Below the pieces are notes generated by a model. That model saw only the letters and a program-made list of their open reading frames with translations. It was not told the origin of the DNA and ran no database searches. 11,143 bases of DNA, from contig DMDF01000134.1 of NCBI GenBank assembly GCA_003446605.1, positions 1-11,143 on the forward strand, written 5' to 3'. Of this stretch, positions 1 through 5,302 are shown in pieces. This DNA is from Anaerolineaceae bacterium (GTDB taxonomy: Bacteria; Chloroflexota; Anaerolineae; Anaerolineales; Anaerolineaceae). The translations under genes and the position numbers were made by a program. Position 1 is the stretch's first letter. The number at the start of each line of letters is the position of its first letter.

Positions 1-563
1 ACAAAGGACAGACGTGACATGAGGGTAGGGTCGATATTGGGGAAGAGCGTATCGCCGAACGTGATCATCAGCACATTGATGGCAAGTAACACACCTCCAC
101 CGATGTAACCCATGGCAAACCCGCGCGAAGAAACCTGGTCGATTTCCTCCGGAGAAGCCACATGTGGCAATAGCGCGTCATAAAAAACCAGAGACCCCGA
201 AAAACCGATGCTGCCAAAGATATACAGGATGGATGCAAGCAGCCAATCTCCGGTTTTGACAAAATACAGTAATGCTGTAGCGGTGACCCCTATTCCCATG
301 AAAATGCTGAGGAAGCGTTTTTTATTTCCTTTGAAATCTGCTACCGCCCCCAGTATCGGTCCGATGATGGCAACCAGTAATGCAGCGAATGATGTGGTAA
401 AGCCCCAGCGGGCGGTGGCAATATTCGGGGGCAGGGTAGATGCAGCTACAGAAGAATAATAAACTGGCAGGACGGCAGCCATGATGGTGGTAGCAAAAGC
501 GGAATTCCCCCAGTCATACATGGTCCATGCCCATACTGCTTTTTTCTTTGTCTTTTCATCCAT
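1..563 (-). CDS. UMF1/Atg22-like MFS transporter, N-terminal part
   Basis: Partial gene: 187 residues are visible before the coding frame leaves the left edge, so the C-terminal half is missing. It is a polytopic membrane protein. The N-terminus carries WAWTMYDWGNSAF (residues 11-23), typical of the UMF1/Atg22-like branch of the major facilitator superfamily (Atg22 is the yeast vacuolar amino-acid effluxer; most bacterial members have no known substrate). Hydrophobic segments lie near residues 22-40, 54-75, 85-102, 108-130 and 148-170. The loop VADFKGNKKR (74-83) sits where MFS motif A is expected. The ATG at 563 follows GAGAGG with suitable spacing. The nearby ATG at 559 is in another frame. 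The gene lies downstream of the four-helix protein but behind its terminator, so it probably has its own promoter; I see only weak candidates. Family assignment is fairly sure, the substrate is unknown. Confidence 0.85.
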   Translation of the reverse strand, partial: MDEKTKKKAVWAWTMYDWGNSAFATTIMAAVLPVYYSSVAASTLPPNIATARWGFTTSFAALLVAIIGPILGAVADFKGNKKRFLSIFMGIGVTATALLYFVKTGDWLLASILYIFGSIGFSGSLVFYDALLPHVASPEEIDQVSSRGFAMGYIGGGVLLAINVLMITFGDTLFPNIDPTLMSRLSF

Positions 564-681
564 ATGAGACCTCTCTTTTTTTTTAAACAGAAAAATATCT
601 CAACTATCTTATTAATCATATACCGGAATTTTAAAAATAACGCGGTATTAACCTGTTGTTTAAGATCCGCCTTCCCGAAGT

Positions 682-712
682 AAAAAAAACAGACAGGTTT
701 ATTCCTGCCTGT
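682..712 (-). terminator. Intrinsic terminator after the four-helix membrane protein gene
   Basis: Read on the minus strand, ACAGGCAGG, loop AATAAA and CCTGTCTGT form a 9-bp stem with one G-U pair, followed by an unbroken run of eight T. It begins 18 bases after the stop codon of the gene ending at 731. It should separate that gene from the downstream UMF1-like gene. Confidence 0.85.
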
Positions 713-730
713 TGTGTGCAGTGGAGTTTT

Positions 731-1150
731 CTAATTGGATTGTTGTCGGTTGAGCTTTCGGAAGAATTGGATGAGTTCAACAAGGGTACCGATTGGAATG
801 AGCACCAGGATAATGATCAAGGCGATCTTTACACCTTGATTCCACATTTCTGCCGGAAATTCAAACGGGAAAATGGAGTAAATAAAATAGACAGAGATCC
901 AGCTGAATACATTTTCGATAACCTGCATGAGATGGTGAAACCAATCGACATCATAGAAGATGTAGATGAAATTCACAAAGATTGTCACACTCAATGAGAG
1001 ACGGATTGCCCATAAGCACCCTGCAAATGTAGGCAATAGGTAAGGGATATTCCATGCCAACAAATGTTCAAACACATAGATCAACGCCGCATTTATAACC
1101 ATTGCAACGAAGTAACCAAATTTCTTTCCTGGGGTAGCTTGTTTTTCCAT
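731..1150 (-). CDS. Small four-helix membrane protein, unknown function
   Basis: A 139-residue protein I do not recognise. It has four hydrophobic segments at about residues 11-32, 43-66, 74-95 and 106-131, almost no extramembrane domain, and short basic ends (KKF at 9-11, FRKLNRQ at 130-136), so it is very probably a cytoplasmic-membrane protein. There are no catalytic motifs; a D67/D69/H72/H73 cluster between the second and third helices is the only concentration of polar, potentially metal-binding side chains. The start is well supported: AAAGGAGA lies 9 bases before the ATG. The gene lies in the same direction as the MFS transporter upstream, but a hairpin precedes it and a strong terminator follows it, so it looks like a single-gene unit. 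The rightward reading frame covering part of the same DNA is a shadow. Confidence 0.75.
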   Translation of the reverse strand: MEKQATPGKKFGYFVAMVINAALIYVFEHLLAWNIPYLLPTFAGCLWAIRLSLSVTIFVNFIYIFYDVDWFHHLMQVIENVFSWISVYFIYSIFPFEFPAEMWNQGVKIALIIILVLIPIGTLVELIQFFRKLNRQQSN

Positions 1151-1213
1151 AATTGCAGTTCTCCTTTCATGAGATATACGTGAAGGGTAAGATTTTGTTT
1201 CCTCTGTAGAAAC

Positions 1214-1244
1214 TGAAAGCCCCTCAATGTATGAAGGGCTTTCA
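1214..1244 (-). terminator. Hairpin after the MFS transporter gene, probable terminator
   Basis: TGAAAGCCC and GGGCTTTCA form a perfect 9-bp stem around a 13-base loop, 28 bases after the stop of the transporter gene. On the minus strand the stem runs into CTTTCAGTTTCT, an interrupted T tract, so termination may be partial and some readthrough into the next gene is possible. The rightward direction has no T tract. Confidence 0.55.
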
Positions 1245-1272
1245 CAGTAAAGGGGTTCCTGATGTATGTATA

Positions 1273-2514
1273 TTAGACGGACTCAACACTCCCTTCCATA
1301 TTGTTGCTGACCGCATTACGAGACTTCATCTTGGTACCCAGAAAACCGAAGGCTGCGATTAAACATAGGATGCCACCACCATACCATACCCACTGAGGGT
1401 GATCGGTCTCCATGACATAGCCTGCCAGAAGAGGTCCCACAGCAGAGGCAAAGCTGTAGCTGATATTGAGGAATGCCATATATCGCCCGCGCATGTGCAC
1501 CGGCGCATACTCGGCAGCCATGGATTGGTAGAGAGGAGAGCTGATCAATTCGCCGCTGGTCACGATGACGAAAGCCACAATGAACCAGAGGTAGCTTGTG
1601 CCAAAACCAACCATCGAAAAACCGATTGCATACAACAGCGCGCCCAGGAACATCATAACATTTTGTTTGTACTTGGCTGTGATGCGGCTAACACTGAATT
1701 GGAACAATACAATGATGGAAGCGTTCATGGTAAGCAGGTATCCGAACTGCTTGGCGGAAATACCATGCAGGCGATTGAGATACACAGACAGTGTGGTGTT
1801 GTAGTTCATGTAAACCATCATGGTCATTACAATCAAGGTTACCAGAGTGATGAACGTACGATCGCGCAGAACCGCTCCATACCCGGCAAAGGTTTCGCGC
1901 AGGTTCTGCTTGGAAGCTTGTTTGGCTTCTTCTGGTTGGGTTTCGGGCATCTTGAAGTAAAGGAAGATACCGGTAGCAATGCTCAGAATACAATCTAGGA
2001 TGAACAGGGCTAAAAAAGATTGGGCTGCGAGCAAGCCACCCAGGAGCGGTCCAATGGCGGCTGCCAGGTTCCCCGCAACGTACATGGCGCTATAACCCTG
2101 AGAGCGTTTCTCTGAGGGCAGCAGATCAGCCAGCAGTGCGTTAAAGGCAGGACCGGCAAAATGCCCCATGAAAGAGGTCGCAAGGTTGAATACGATAAAT
2201 ACCCCCCAGCTATTGGTAAGCCCCAGCGGGATGGTGATGAGTGCGCTTCCAAATAGACCGATTAACCCGATTGTCTTGCGCCCAAATTTATCAGCCAGTG
2301 CCCCACCGATGGAGGTGCCTACTACATTTATGATGGTGCTGGCTACATGGATCCAGCCGATATCGATCAGCGAAACGCCGAATTTTTGGGTGATATAAAG
2401 GGTAAGGAAAGGGTAGAGCAAAGAGCCCCCTATGTTGTCGACGAACATCCCCAGCATGACGGTCCAGAAAGCTTTTGGGAAATCGTTGTAGGTATCTTTG
2501 AGTTTAGTGATCAT
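1273..2514 (-). CDS. MFS drug-efflux-type transporter
   Basis: A 413-residue major facilitator superfamily protein, probably a proton-driven exporter in the cytoplasmic membrane. Twelve hydrophobic segments fit the length. After helix 2 the loop GGALADKFGRKT (residues 70-81) is a good MFS motif A (GxLaDrxGrr), and FVDNIGGSLLYPFLTLYI-like sequence in helix 1 (from residue 24) resembles the multidrug MdtG/MdtH-type families. The substrate cannot be read from sequence. I chose the ATG at 2514 because AAGGAGA precedes it by 5 bases and the protein then begins with a normal amphipathic MFS N-terminus. An ATG 34 codons upstream lacks such a site and would add an AT-encoded hydrophobic leader lying over the promoters. 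The gene is divergent from rplI, and a strong dyad between the two promoters may allow regulation. Confidence 0.9.
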   Translation of the reverse strand: MITKLKDTYNDFPKAFWTVMLGMFVDNIGGSLLYPFLTLYITQKFGVSLIDIGWIHVASTIINVVGTSIGGALADKFGRKTIGLIGLFGSALITIPLGLTNSWGVFIVFNLATSFMGHFAGPAFNALLADLLPSEKRSQGYSAMYVAGNLAAAIGPLLGGLLAAQSFLALFILDCILSIATGIFLYFKMPETQPEEAKQASKQNLRETFAGYGAVLRDRTFITLVTLIVMTMMVYMNYNTTLSVYLNRLHGISAKQFGYLLTMNASIIVLFQFSVSRITAKYKQNVMMFLGALLYAIGFSMVGFGTSYLWFIVAFVIVTSGELISSPLYQSMAAEYAPVHMRGRYMAFLNISYSFASAVGPLLAGYVMETDHPQWVWYGGGILCLIAAFGFLGTKMKSRNAVSNNMEGSVESV

Positions 2515-2539
2515 CCCGTCTCCTTGAATGCATGTGAGT

Positions 2540-2567
2540 TTTATAAACATAAATATATTAATGCCAA
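2540..2567 (-). promoter_or_regulatory. Proximal promoter candidate for the MFS transporter
   Basis: On the minus strand TTGGCA (2567-2562), a 16-base spacer and TATAAA (2545-2540) match a sigma-70 promoter. It lies just upstream of the Shine-Dalgarno sequence of the gene starting at 2514. The first bases, TTGGCAT followed by an ATTAATAT-type AT-rich run, are repeated in the distal promoter 68 bases upstream. Confidence 0.45.
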
Positions 2568-2605
2568 TATTAAAAAAATCAATAGTACACTTGAATAATA
2601 TTGAT

Positions 2606-2635
2606 ATTATAATCAATTATATTAATATATGCCAA
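2606..2635 (-). promoter_or_regulatory. Distal promoter candidate for the MFS transporter
   Basis: On the minus strand TTGGCA (2635-2630), an 18-base spacer and a perfect TATAAT (2611-2606) form a sigma-70 match better than the proximal candidate. Its -35 element begins 9 bases from the edge of the dyad at 2645-2671, a position suited to an activator or repressor. Confidence 0.55.
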
Positions 2636-2644
2636 AGTAATTAT

Positions 2645-2671
2645 CCTTACAAATTTGCCTCATTTGTAAGG
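2645..2671. promoter_or_regulatory. Perfect 10-bp dyad between divergent promoters, candidate operator
   Basis: CCTTACAAAT, seven bases (TTGCCTC) and ATTTGTAAGG form a perfect inverted repeat of 27 bp. It lies between the -35 element of the leftward transporter promoter (edge 2635) and the -35 element of the rightward rplI promoter (edge 2680), about 9 bp from each. There is no T tract on either side, so a terminator is unlikely. A dimeric repressor or activator site is the simplest reading. The bound protein is unknown and no regulator gene lies beside it. Confidence 0.55.
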
Positions 2672-2679
2672 AGGGTGGT

Positions 2680-2708
2680 TTGACGTTTCACTCCAGCTCT
2701 GGTATTAT
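2680..2708 (+). promoter_or_regulatory. Sigma-70 promoter for rplI
   Basis: TTGACG (2680-2685), a 17-base spacer and TATTAT (2703-2708) give a near-consensus housekeeping promoter. Transcription would start near 2715, leaving a leader of about 54 bases before the rplI ATG. High expression fits a ribosomal protein. Confidence 0.7.
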
Positions 2709-2718
2709 TGCTGCGCTA

Positions 2719-2740
2719 TACGCGTTGTACCCTTCGCGTA
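2719..2740 (+). other. Small hairpin in the rplI leader
   Basis: TACGCG and CGCGTA pair around a 10-base loop inside the predicted 5' leader of rplI, 28 bases before the start codon. It could be a fortuitous short stem or part of translational control. I know of no described L9 leader motif that it matches. Confidence 0.25.
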
Positions 2741-2768
2741 AAACCAAAACCAGAAAGGGCTTGTAAAG

Positions 2769-3335
2769 ATGAAAGTATTATTGATCAAAGATGTGTATAA
2801 TCTCGGCAGAGCGGGGGAAATCAAGAGAGTTGCCAATGGATACGGAAGAAATTTTCTCATCCCTCAAAAATTTGCTGTAATAGCAACCCCCGGTGCATTG
2901 AAGCAGGTTGAGAAAATTCAAGCTGCTGCTGAAAAACGGCGCATTGCATTGAACGAAGAAATGGCTGGCTTGGCGGAGAAGATCGCAGGTCTTGAGTTGT
3001 ATTTCACTGCAAAAGTAGGTGAAACCGGGCGTCTGTATGGTTCCATTACCCAGCAGATGATCGCCGATGCCATTGCTGAAAAGACCGGAATTGAAATTGA
3101 TCGCCATTGGATCGAATCACAACCGCTGCGTGATGCTGGTGTGCATGATGTGAAGATCCGTCTCACCTTCGATCTGGTGCCGGAAGTAAAAGTTACCATC
3201 GAGAGTGAAGAAGAAGCTGGAAAAGCTGCGGAAGTGGGAAATAAAAAAGAAAAACCAAAAGTGAAAGAAGAAATCACAACCATTGATGAGATTCCATCCT
3301 TTACCGAACCAACTTCAAATGGTGAGCAAGCATAA
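2769..3335 (+). CDS. rplI: 50S ribosomal protein L9 with charged C-terminal extension
   Basis: L9 binds 23S rRNA near the L1 stalk and helps keep the reading frame. The N-terminal domain carries the family signature GRAGEIKRVANGYGRNFLIP (residues 13-32), followed by the long connecting helix (about 42-75) and the C-terminal RNA-binding domain (about 76-145, with GRLYGSIT at 87-94). The usual length is near 150 residues; this one has 188. Residues 146-188 form an extra, low-complexity tail rich in Glu and Lys, probably disordered and probably lineage-specific. Start: ATG with AAAGGG 9 bases upstream. L9 is often encoded with rpsF, ssb and rpsR; here it stands alone, with its own promoter and a strong terminator directly behind it. 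Confidence 0.97.
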   Translation: MKVLLIKDVYNLGRAGEIKRVANGYGRNFLIPQKFAVIATPGALKQVEKIQAAAEKRRIALNEEMAGLAEKIAGLELYFTAKVGETGRLYGSITQQMIADAIAEKTGIEIDRHWIESQPLRDAGVHDVKIRLTFDLVPEVKVTIESEEEAGKAAEVGNKKEKPKVKEEITTIDEIPSFTEPTSNGEQA

Positions 3336-3353
3336 TATACTGGCATGAACTTT

Positions 3354-3389
3354 ACCGGCATGTGAATGCTCACATGCCGGTTCTTTTTT
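3354..3389 (+). terminator. Strong intrinsic terminator after rplI
   Basis: ACCGGCATGTGA, loop ATGC and TCACATGCCGGT form a perfect 12-bp stem, followed by TC and six T. It starts 18 bases after the rplI stop and ends 25 bases before the next gene, so rplI should be a single-gene transcript. Confidence 0.95.
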
Positions 3390-3400
3390 CCAATTCTGGA

Positions 3401-3406
3401 TATAAT
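3401..3406 (+). promoter_or_regulatory. TATAAT box close to the RodZ-like gene start, possible leaderless promoter
   Basis: A perfect TATAAT lies 8 bases before the ATG at 3415, which puts the expected transcription start at or within a base or two of the start codon. I see no good -35 element; the matching position overlaps the rplI terminator. The only purine-rich sequence before the ATG is AGAGG, 2 bases away, too close for normal Shine-Dalgarno pairing. Together these suggest a leaderless mRNA. Confidence 0.45.
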
Positions 3407-3414
3407 CAGAGGCG

Positions 3415-4866
3415 ATGAATAAAACAGTAGGTCAGATCCTCCGGGATGCACGTGAATTGAAGGATATCTCTCTGCAGGATGCTGCCAGAGCTACGCACAT
3501 CCGGGTTCAATATCTGCAAGAACTGGAAAATGATCATCCAGAACTACTCCCCTCCAGGACACAGGCGCATGGCTTTTTGCGGTTGTATGCTTCCTTTCTG
3601 GAGCTGAATGTAACCGAATTGTTATCATTATGGCAACCTGCGCTGGACCAGGAAGCACACAATGGAACTTCCGCGGCAAAGATGCTATCGGATGAGGAAA
3701 AGGATCAAATACCCGAGGAACCTGGCTTCACAGAAGTCACTGAGGATGTCAAAAAGAAAGAAAAGAAAAAAATATCCCTGCCTGGCTTCTTTAAAAAAAC
3801 ACCTGCGCAACCCATTGAGCCTGAAGCAGGTCAGGATGAAACGAAAGAAAAAGCCCAGGAAAAAGCGTCCCGAAAAGAGGATACCCCGTCTGTTAGTTCA
3901 GTCCGGACATCAAATGAGGCGTTTCGTGAAGTCGGTTCGCAGATGCGCTCACGACGTGAAAAGCTTGGTTTGACCCTCTCGGATGTTGAACAATTTACTC
4001 GACTGCGTAGAATTTACATCCAGGCTATCGAAGAAGGACATATAGAGGATTTACCCTCGTCTGTTCAAGGACGCGGTATGGTCATCAATTACGCCAATTT
4101 CCTTGAAATGGATCAAGATGCAGTTCTAAGCTTATACGCCGAAGGATTGGAACTCCAACGCAGAGAAAACTTGGATCAAAAATGGGCTCCTCGTGAACCT
4201 GCTGTCAAGATTAGCATACGAATCCCCGATCGCTTACGCCGTTTTCTCTCACCGGATCTTTTATTTGGGACCTTTGTTGTGGTAGCGCTGTTCGTATTCA
4301 TATTCTGGGGTGCCTCGCAGATTTTTAACGGTGAAACGGAGGATGTTCCTACTGAAGCGCCATCCATCTCTGAAGTGCTGCAGAGCACAGCCACTCCCAT
4401 GCTGACAGAAATGATCCCGACAGCCGAAACCACTACGATGACAACTGTAGAAAATGTAGTACCGCCAGTAGCAACACAGCCAATTACCCAAGCAGCCACA
4501 CCGCTTGCCACAGCCAATACAGCACCACTCCAACTTTACATTGTTGCTCAGCAACGCGCTTGGATGCAGGTTACTGTGGATGGGGTGGTGGAATTTGAAG
4601 GGCGCGTGGTACCAGGGAATGCCTATACTTTTTCGGGTGATGATCGCATGGTGCTGCTGTGTGGGAATGGTGCTGCGCTGGAAGTGTATTTCAATCAAGA
4701 TTATCTGGGCAGTCTAGGGGAGATTGGGGAAGTGGTCAATCTTGATTTTAGTTTGGAGGGTCTTACCATCCCAACTCCAACGACTACCCCCACGTTTGCT
4801 CCAACAACAACTTCCACGATAACCCCGTCTGAAACCCCTTCAGATACAGAGACCCCGCTCGAGTAG
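3415..4866 (+). CDS. RodZ-like membrane protein with two helix-turn-helix domains
   Basis: A 483-residue single-pass protein resembling RodZ, which in rod-shaped bacteria links MreB filaments to the wall-synthesis machinery. Residues 5-77 form a Cro/CI-like (HTH_25) domain of the RodZ type (GQILRDARE ... LLPSRTQAHGFLRLYASFL). Residues 78-165 are a charged, Lys/Glu-rich linker. Residues 173-245 are a second copy of the HTH domain. A membrane helix lies at 281-303, then a Thr/Pro-rich linker (305-370), a C-terminal domain of the DUF4115 type (371-448, with AWMQVTVDG, LLCGNGA and LGEIGEVVNLDF), and a Thr/Pro tail (450-483). The HTH parts should be cytoplasmic and the DUF4115 part outside. The start fits the family N-terminus. 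No mreB is in the window, so a shape role is inferred; a membrane-bound DNA-binding regulator is the alternative. Confidence 0.88.
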   Translation: MNKTVGQILRDARELKDISLQDAARATHIRVQYLQELENDHPELLPSRTQAHGFLRLYASFLELNVTELLSLWQPALDQEAHNGTSAAKMLSDEEKDQIPEEPGFTEVTEDVKKKEKKKISLPGFFKKTPAQPIEPEAGQDETKEKAQEKASRKEDTPSVSSVRTSNEAFREVGSQMRSRREKLGLTLSDVEQFTRLRRIYIQAIEEGHIEDLPSSVQGRGMVINYANFLEMDQDAVLSLYAEGLELQRRENLDQKWAPREPAVKISIRIPDRLRRFLSPDLLFGTFVVVALFVFIFWGASQIFNGETEDVPTEAPSISEVLQSTATPMLTEMIPTAETTTMTTVENVVPPVATQPITQAATPLATANTAPLQLYIVAQQRAWMQVTVDGVVEFEGRVVPGNAYTFSGDDRMVLLCGNGAALEVYFNQDYLGSLGEIGEVVNLDFSLEGLTIPTPTTTPTFAPTTTSTITPSETPSDTETPLE

Positions 4867-4869
4867 AAA

Positions 4870-5124
4870 TCATTCCAGCAGATTCTGCTTTAGCGCCAGA
4901 TATACCGCTTCAGCGGTTGAACGGGCATCTAACCTCAGGCGTGCATCTCTCAAGTGCGCGCGTACCATCCGTTCGGAGATTTCCAACCGGTGAGCAATAG
5001 CATTGGCGGTTAATCCAGCTGCCGTTAATTGAAGACATTGATACTGGCGGCGGGTCAGAGTTGTTTTTTTAGCCGGCGAGAGTGTGGAATTCCTGTGTGT
5101 TGTTTGCAAACAAGATTGTGTCAT
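4870..5124 (-). CDS. Stand-alone LuxR/GerE-type HTH protein
   Basis: An 84-residue protein that is nearly all one LuxR-family DNA-binding domain (about residues 21-83): LTRRQYQCLQLTAAGLTANAIAHRL, then the recognition-helix region ISERMVRAHL (49-58) and DARSTAEAVYLA (66-77). The family usually has Glu after the first LTxR; here it is Gln (R26-Q27). There is no receiver, PAS or autoinducer domain, so it resembles GerE in size and would be controlled by its level or a partner. The first 20 residues are Ser/Thr-rich and unstructured. ATG at 5124; the ribosome site is weak (GGGAA). It is convergent with the RodZ-like gene, with only 3 bp between the two stop codons, and is transcribed away from rimO. 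Targets are unknown. Confidence 0.8.
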   Translation of the reverse strand: MTQSCLQTTHRNSTLSPAKKTTLTRRQYQCLQLTAAGLTANAIAHRLEISERMVRAHLRDARLRLDARSTAEAVYLALKQNLLE

Positions 5125-5159
5125 GATGTTCCCAAAAATAGAAAAAATGTTCTATAGTA

Positions 5160-5188
5160 AGAATAACATAAAAGAAGAACCTGAGCAA
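5160..5188 (-). promoter_or_regulatory. Promoter candidate for the LuxR-type gene
   Basis: On the minus strand TTGCTC (5188-5183), a 17-base spacer and TATTCT (5165-5160) are a moderate sigma-70 match. A second possible -10, TATAGA, lies slightly further downstream. The -35 overlaps the small hairpin at 5175-5196. Confidence 0.35.
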
Positions 5189-5196
5189 GGTTTTTT
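5175..5196 (+). terminator. Weak rightward hairpin with T run between the luxR-type gene and rimO
   Basis: AAGAACCT, loop GAGCA and AGGTTTTT can form an 8-bp stem with one G-U pair, ending in six T. The core is only five strong pairs and the T run is partly used in the stem. It could stop transcripts that run on from the RodZ-like gene across the LuxR-type gene before rimO. Confidence 0.3.
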
Positions 5197-5265
5197 CATC
5201 TTAGGATCAATCTGTCAGAATTACTAGATGTCAAAACCGGAAGGTTAAAGTCCTTCGTTGAAGAT

Positions 5266-5293
5266 TTGAGTTCAGGGGAGAAACCTGTATAAT
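5266..5293 (+). promoter_or_regulatory. Promoter for rimO, possible leaderless start
   Basis: TTGAGT (5266-5271), a 16-base spacer and TATAAT (5288-5293) form a good sigma-70 promoter. Only nine bases (TGGACTTCT is the sense of the stretch) separate the -10 box from the ATG at 5303, so transcription should start about 0-3 bases before it. No Shine-Dalgarno sequence fits in the transcript. Confidence 0.65.
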
Positions 5294-5302
5294 TGGACTT
5301 CT

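Noticed and set aside
208..459. Rightward open frame antisense to the UMF1-like gene
   Set aside because: The opposite strand encodes a recognisable transporter through this whole stretch.
620..648. Inverted pair ATACCG-N17-CGGTAT upstream of the UMF1-like gene
   Set aside because: Only 6 bp per arm with a long spacer, and not placed on a convincing promoter; too weak to call an operator.
1399..1998. Rightward 199-residue open frame antisense to the MFS transporter
   Set aside because: Composition is that of an antisense shadow (many His, Gln and Glu from complementary codons), no domain, no promoter or ribosome site.
2515..2616. Longer start (ATG 2616) for the MFS transporter, adding 34 residues
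   Set aside because: It has no ribosome site, the added stretch is AT-driven hydrophobic sequence lying over the two promoters, and ATG 2514 has AAGGAGA at the right distance.
2918..3451. Leftward open frame antisense to rplI
   Set aside because: Ser-rich shadow of a certain ribosomal protein gene; it also crosses the rplI terminator.
3662..3973. Rightward Lys/Arg-rich open frame inside the RodZ-like gene
   Set aside because: It is a frame-shifted reading of the Lys/Glu-rich linker; no ribosome site, and the overlapping frame has clear domains on both sides.
4908..4921. Inverted repeat ACCGCT-TC-AGCGGT inside the LuxR-type gene
   Set aside because: Within codons of the HTH domain, loop of two bases, no T run; not a terminator.
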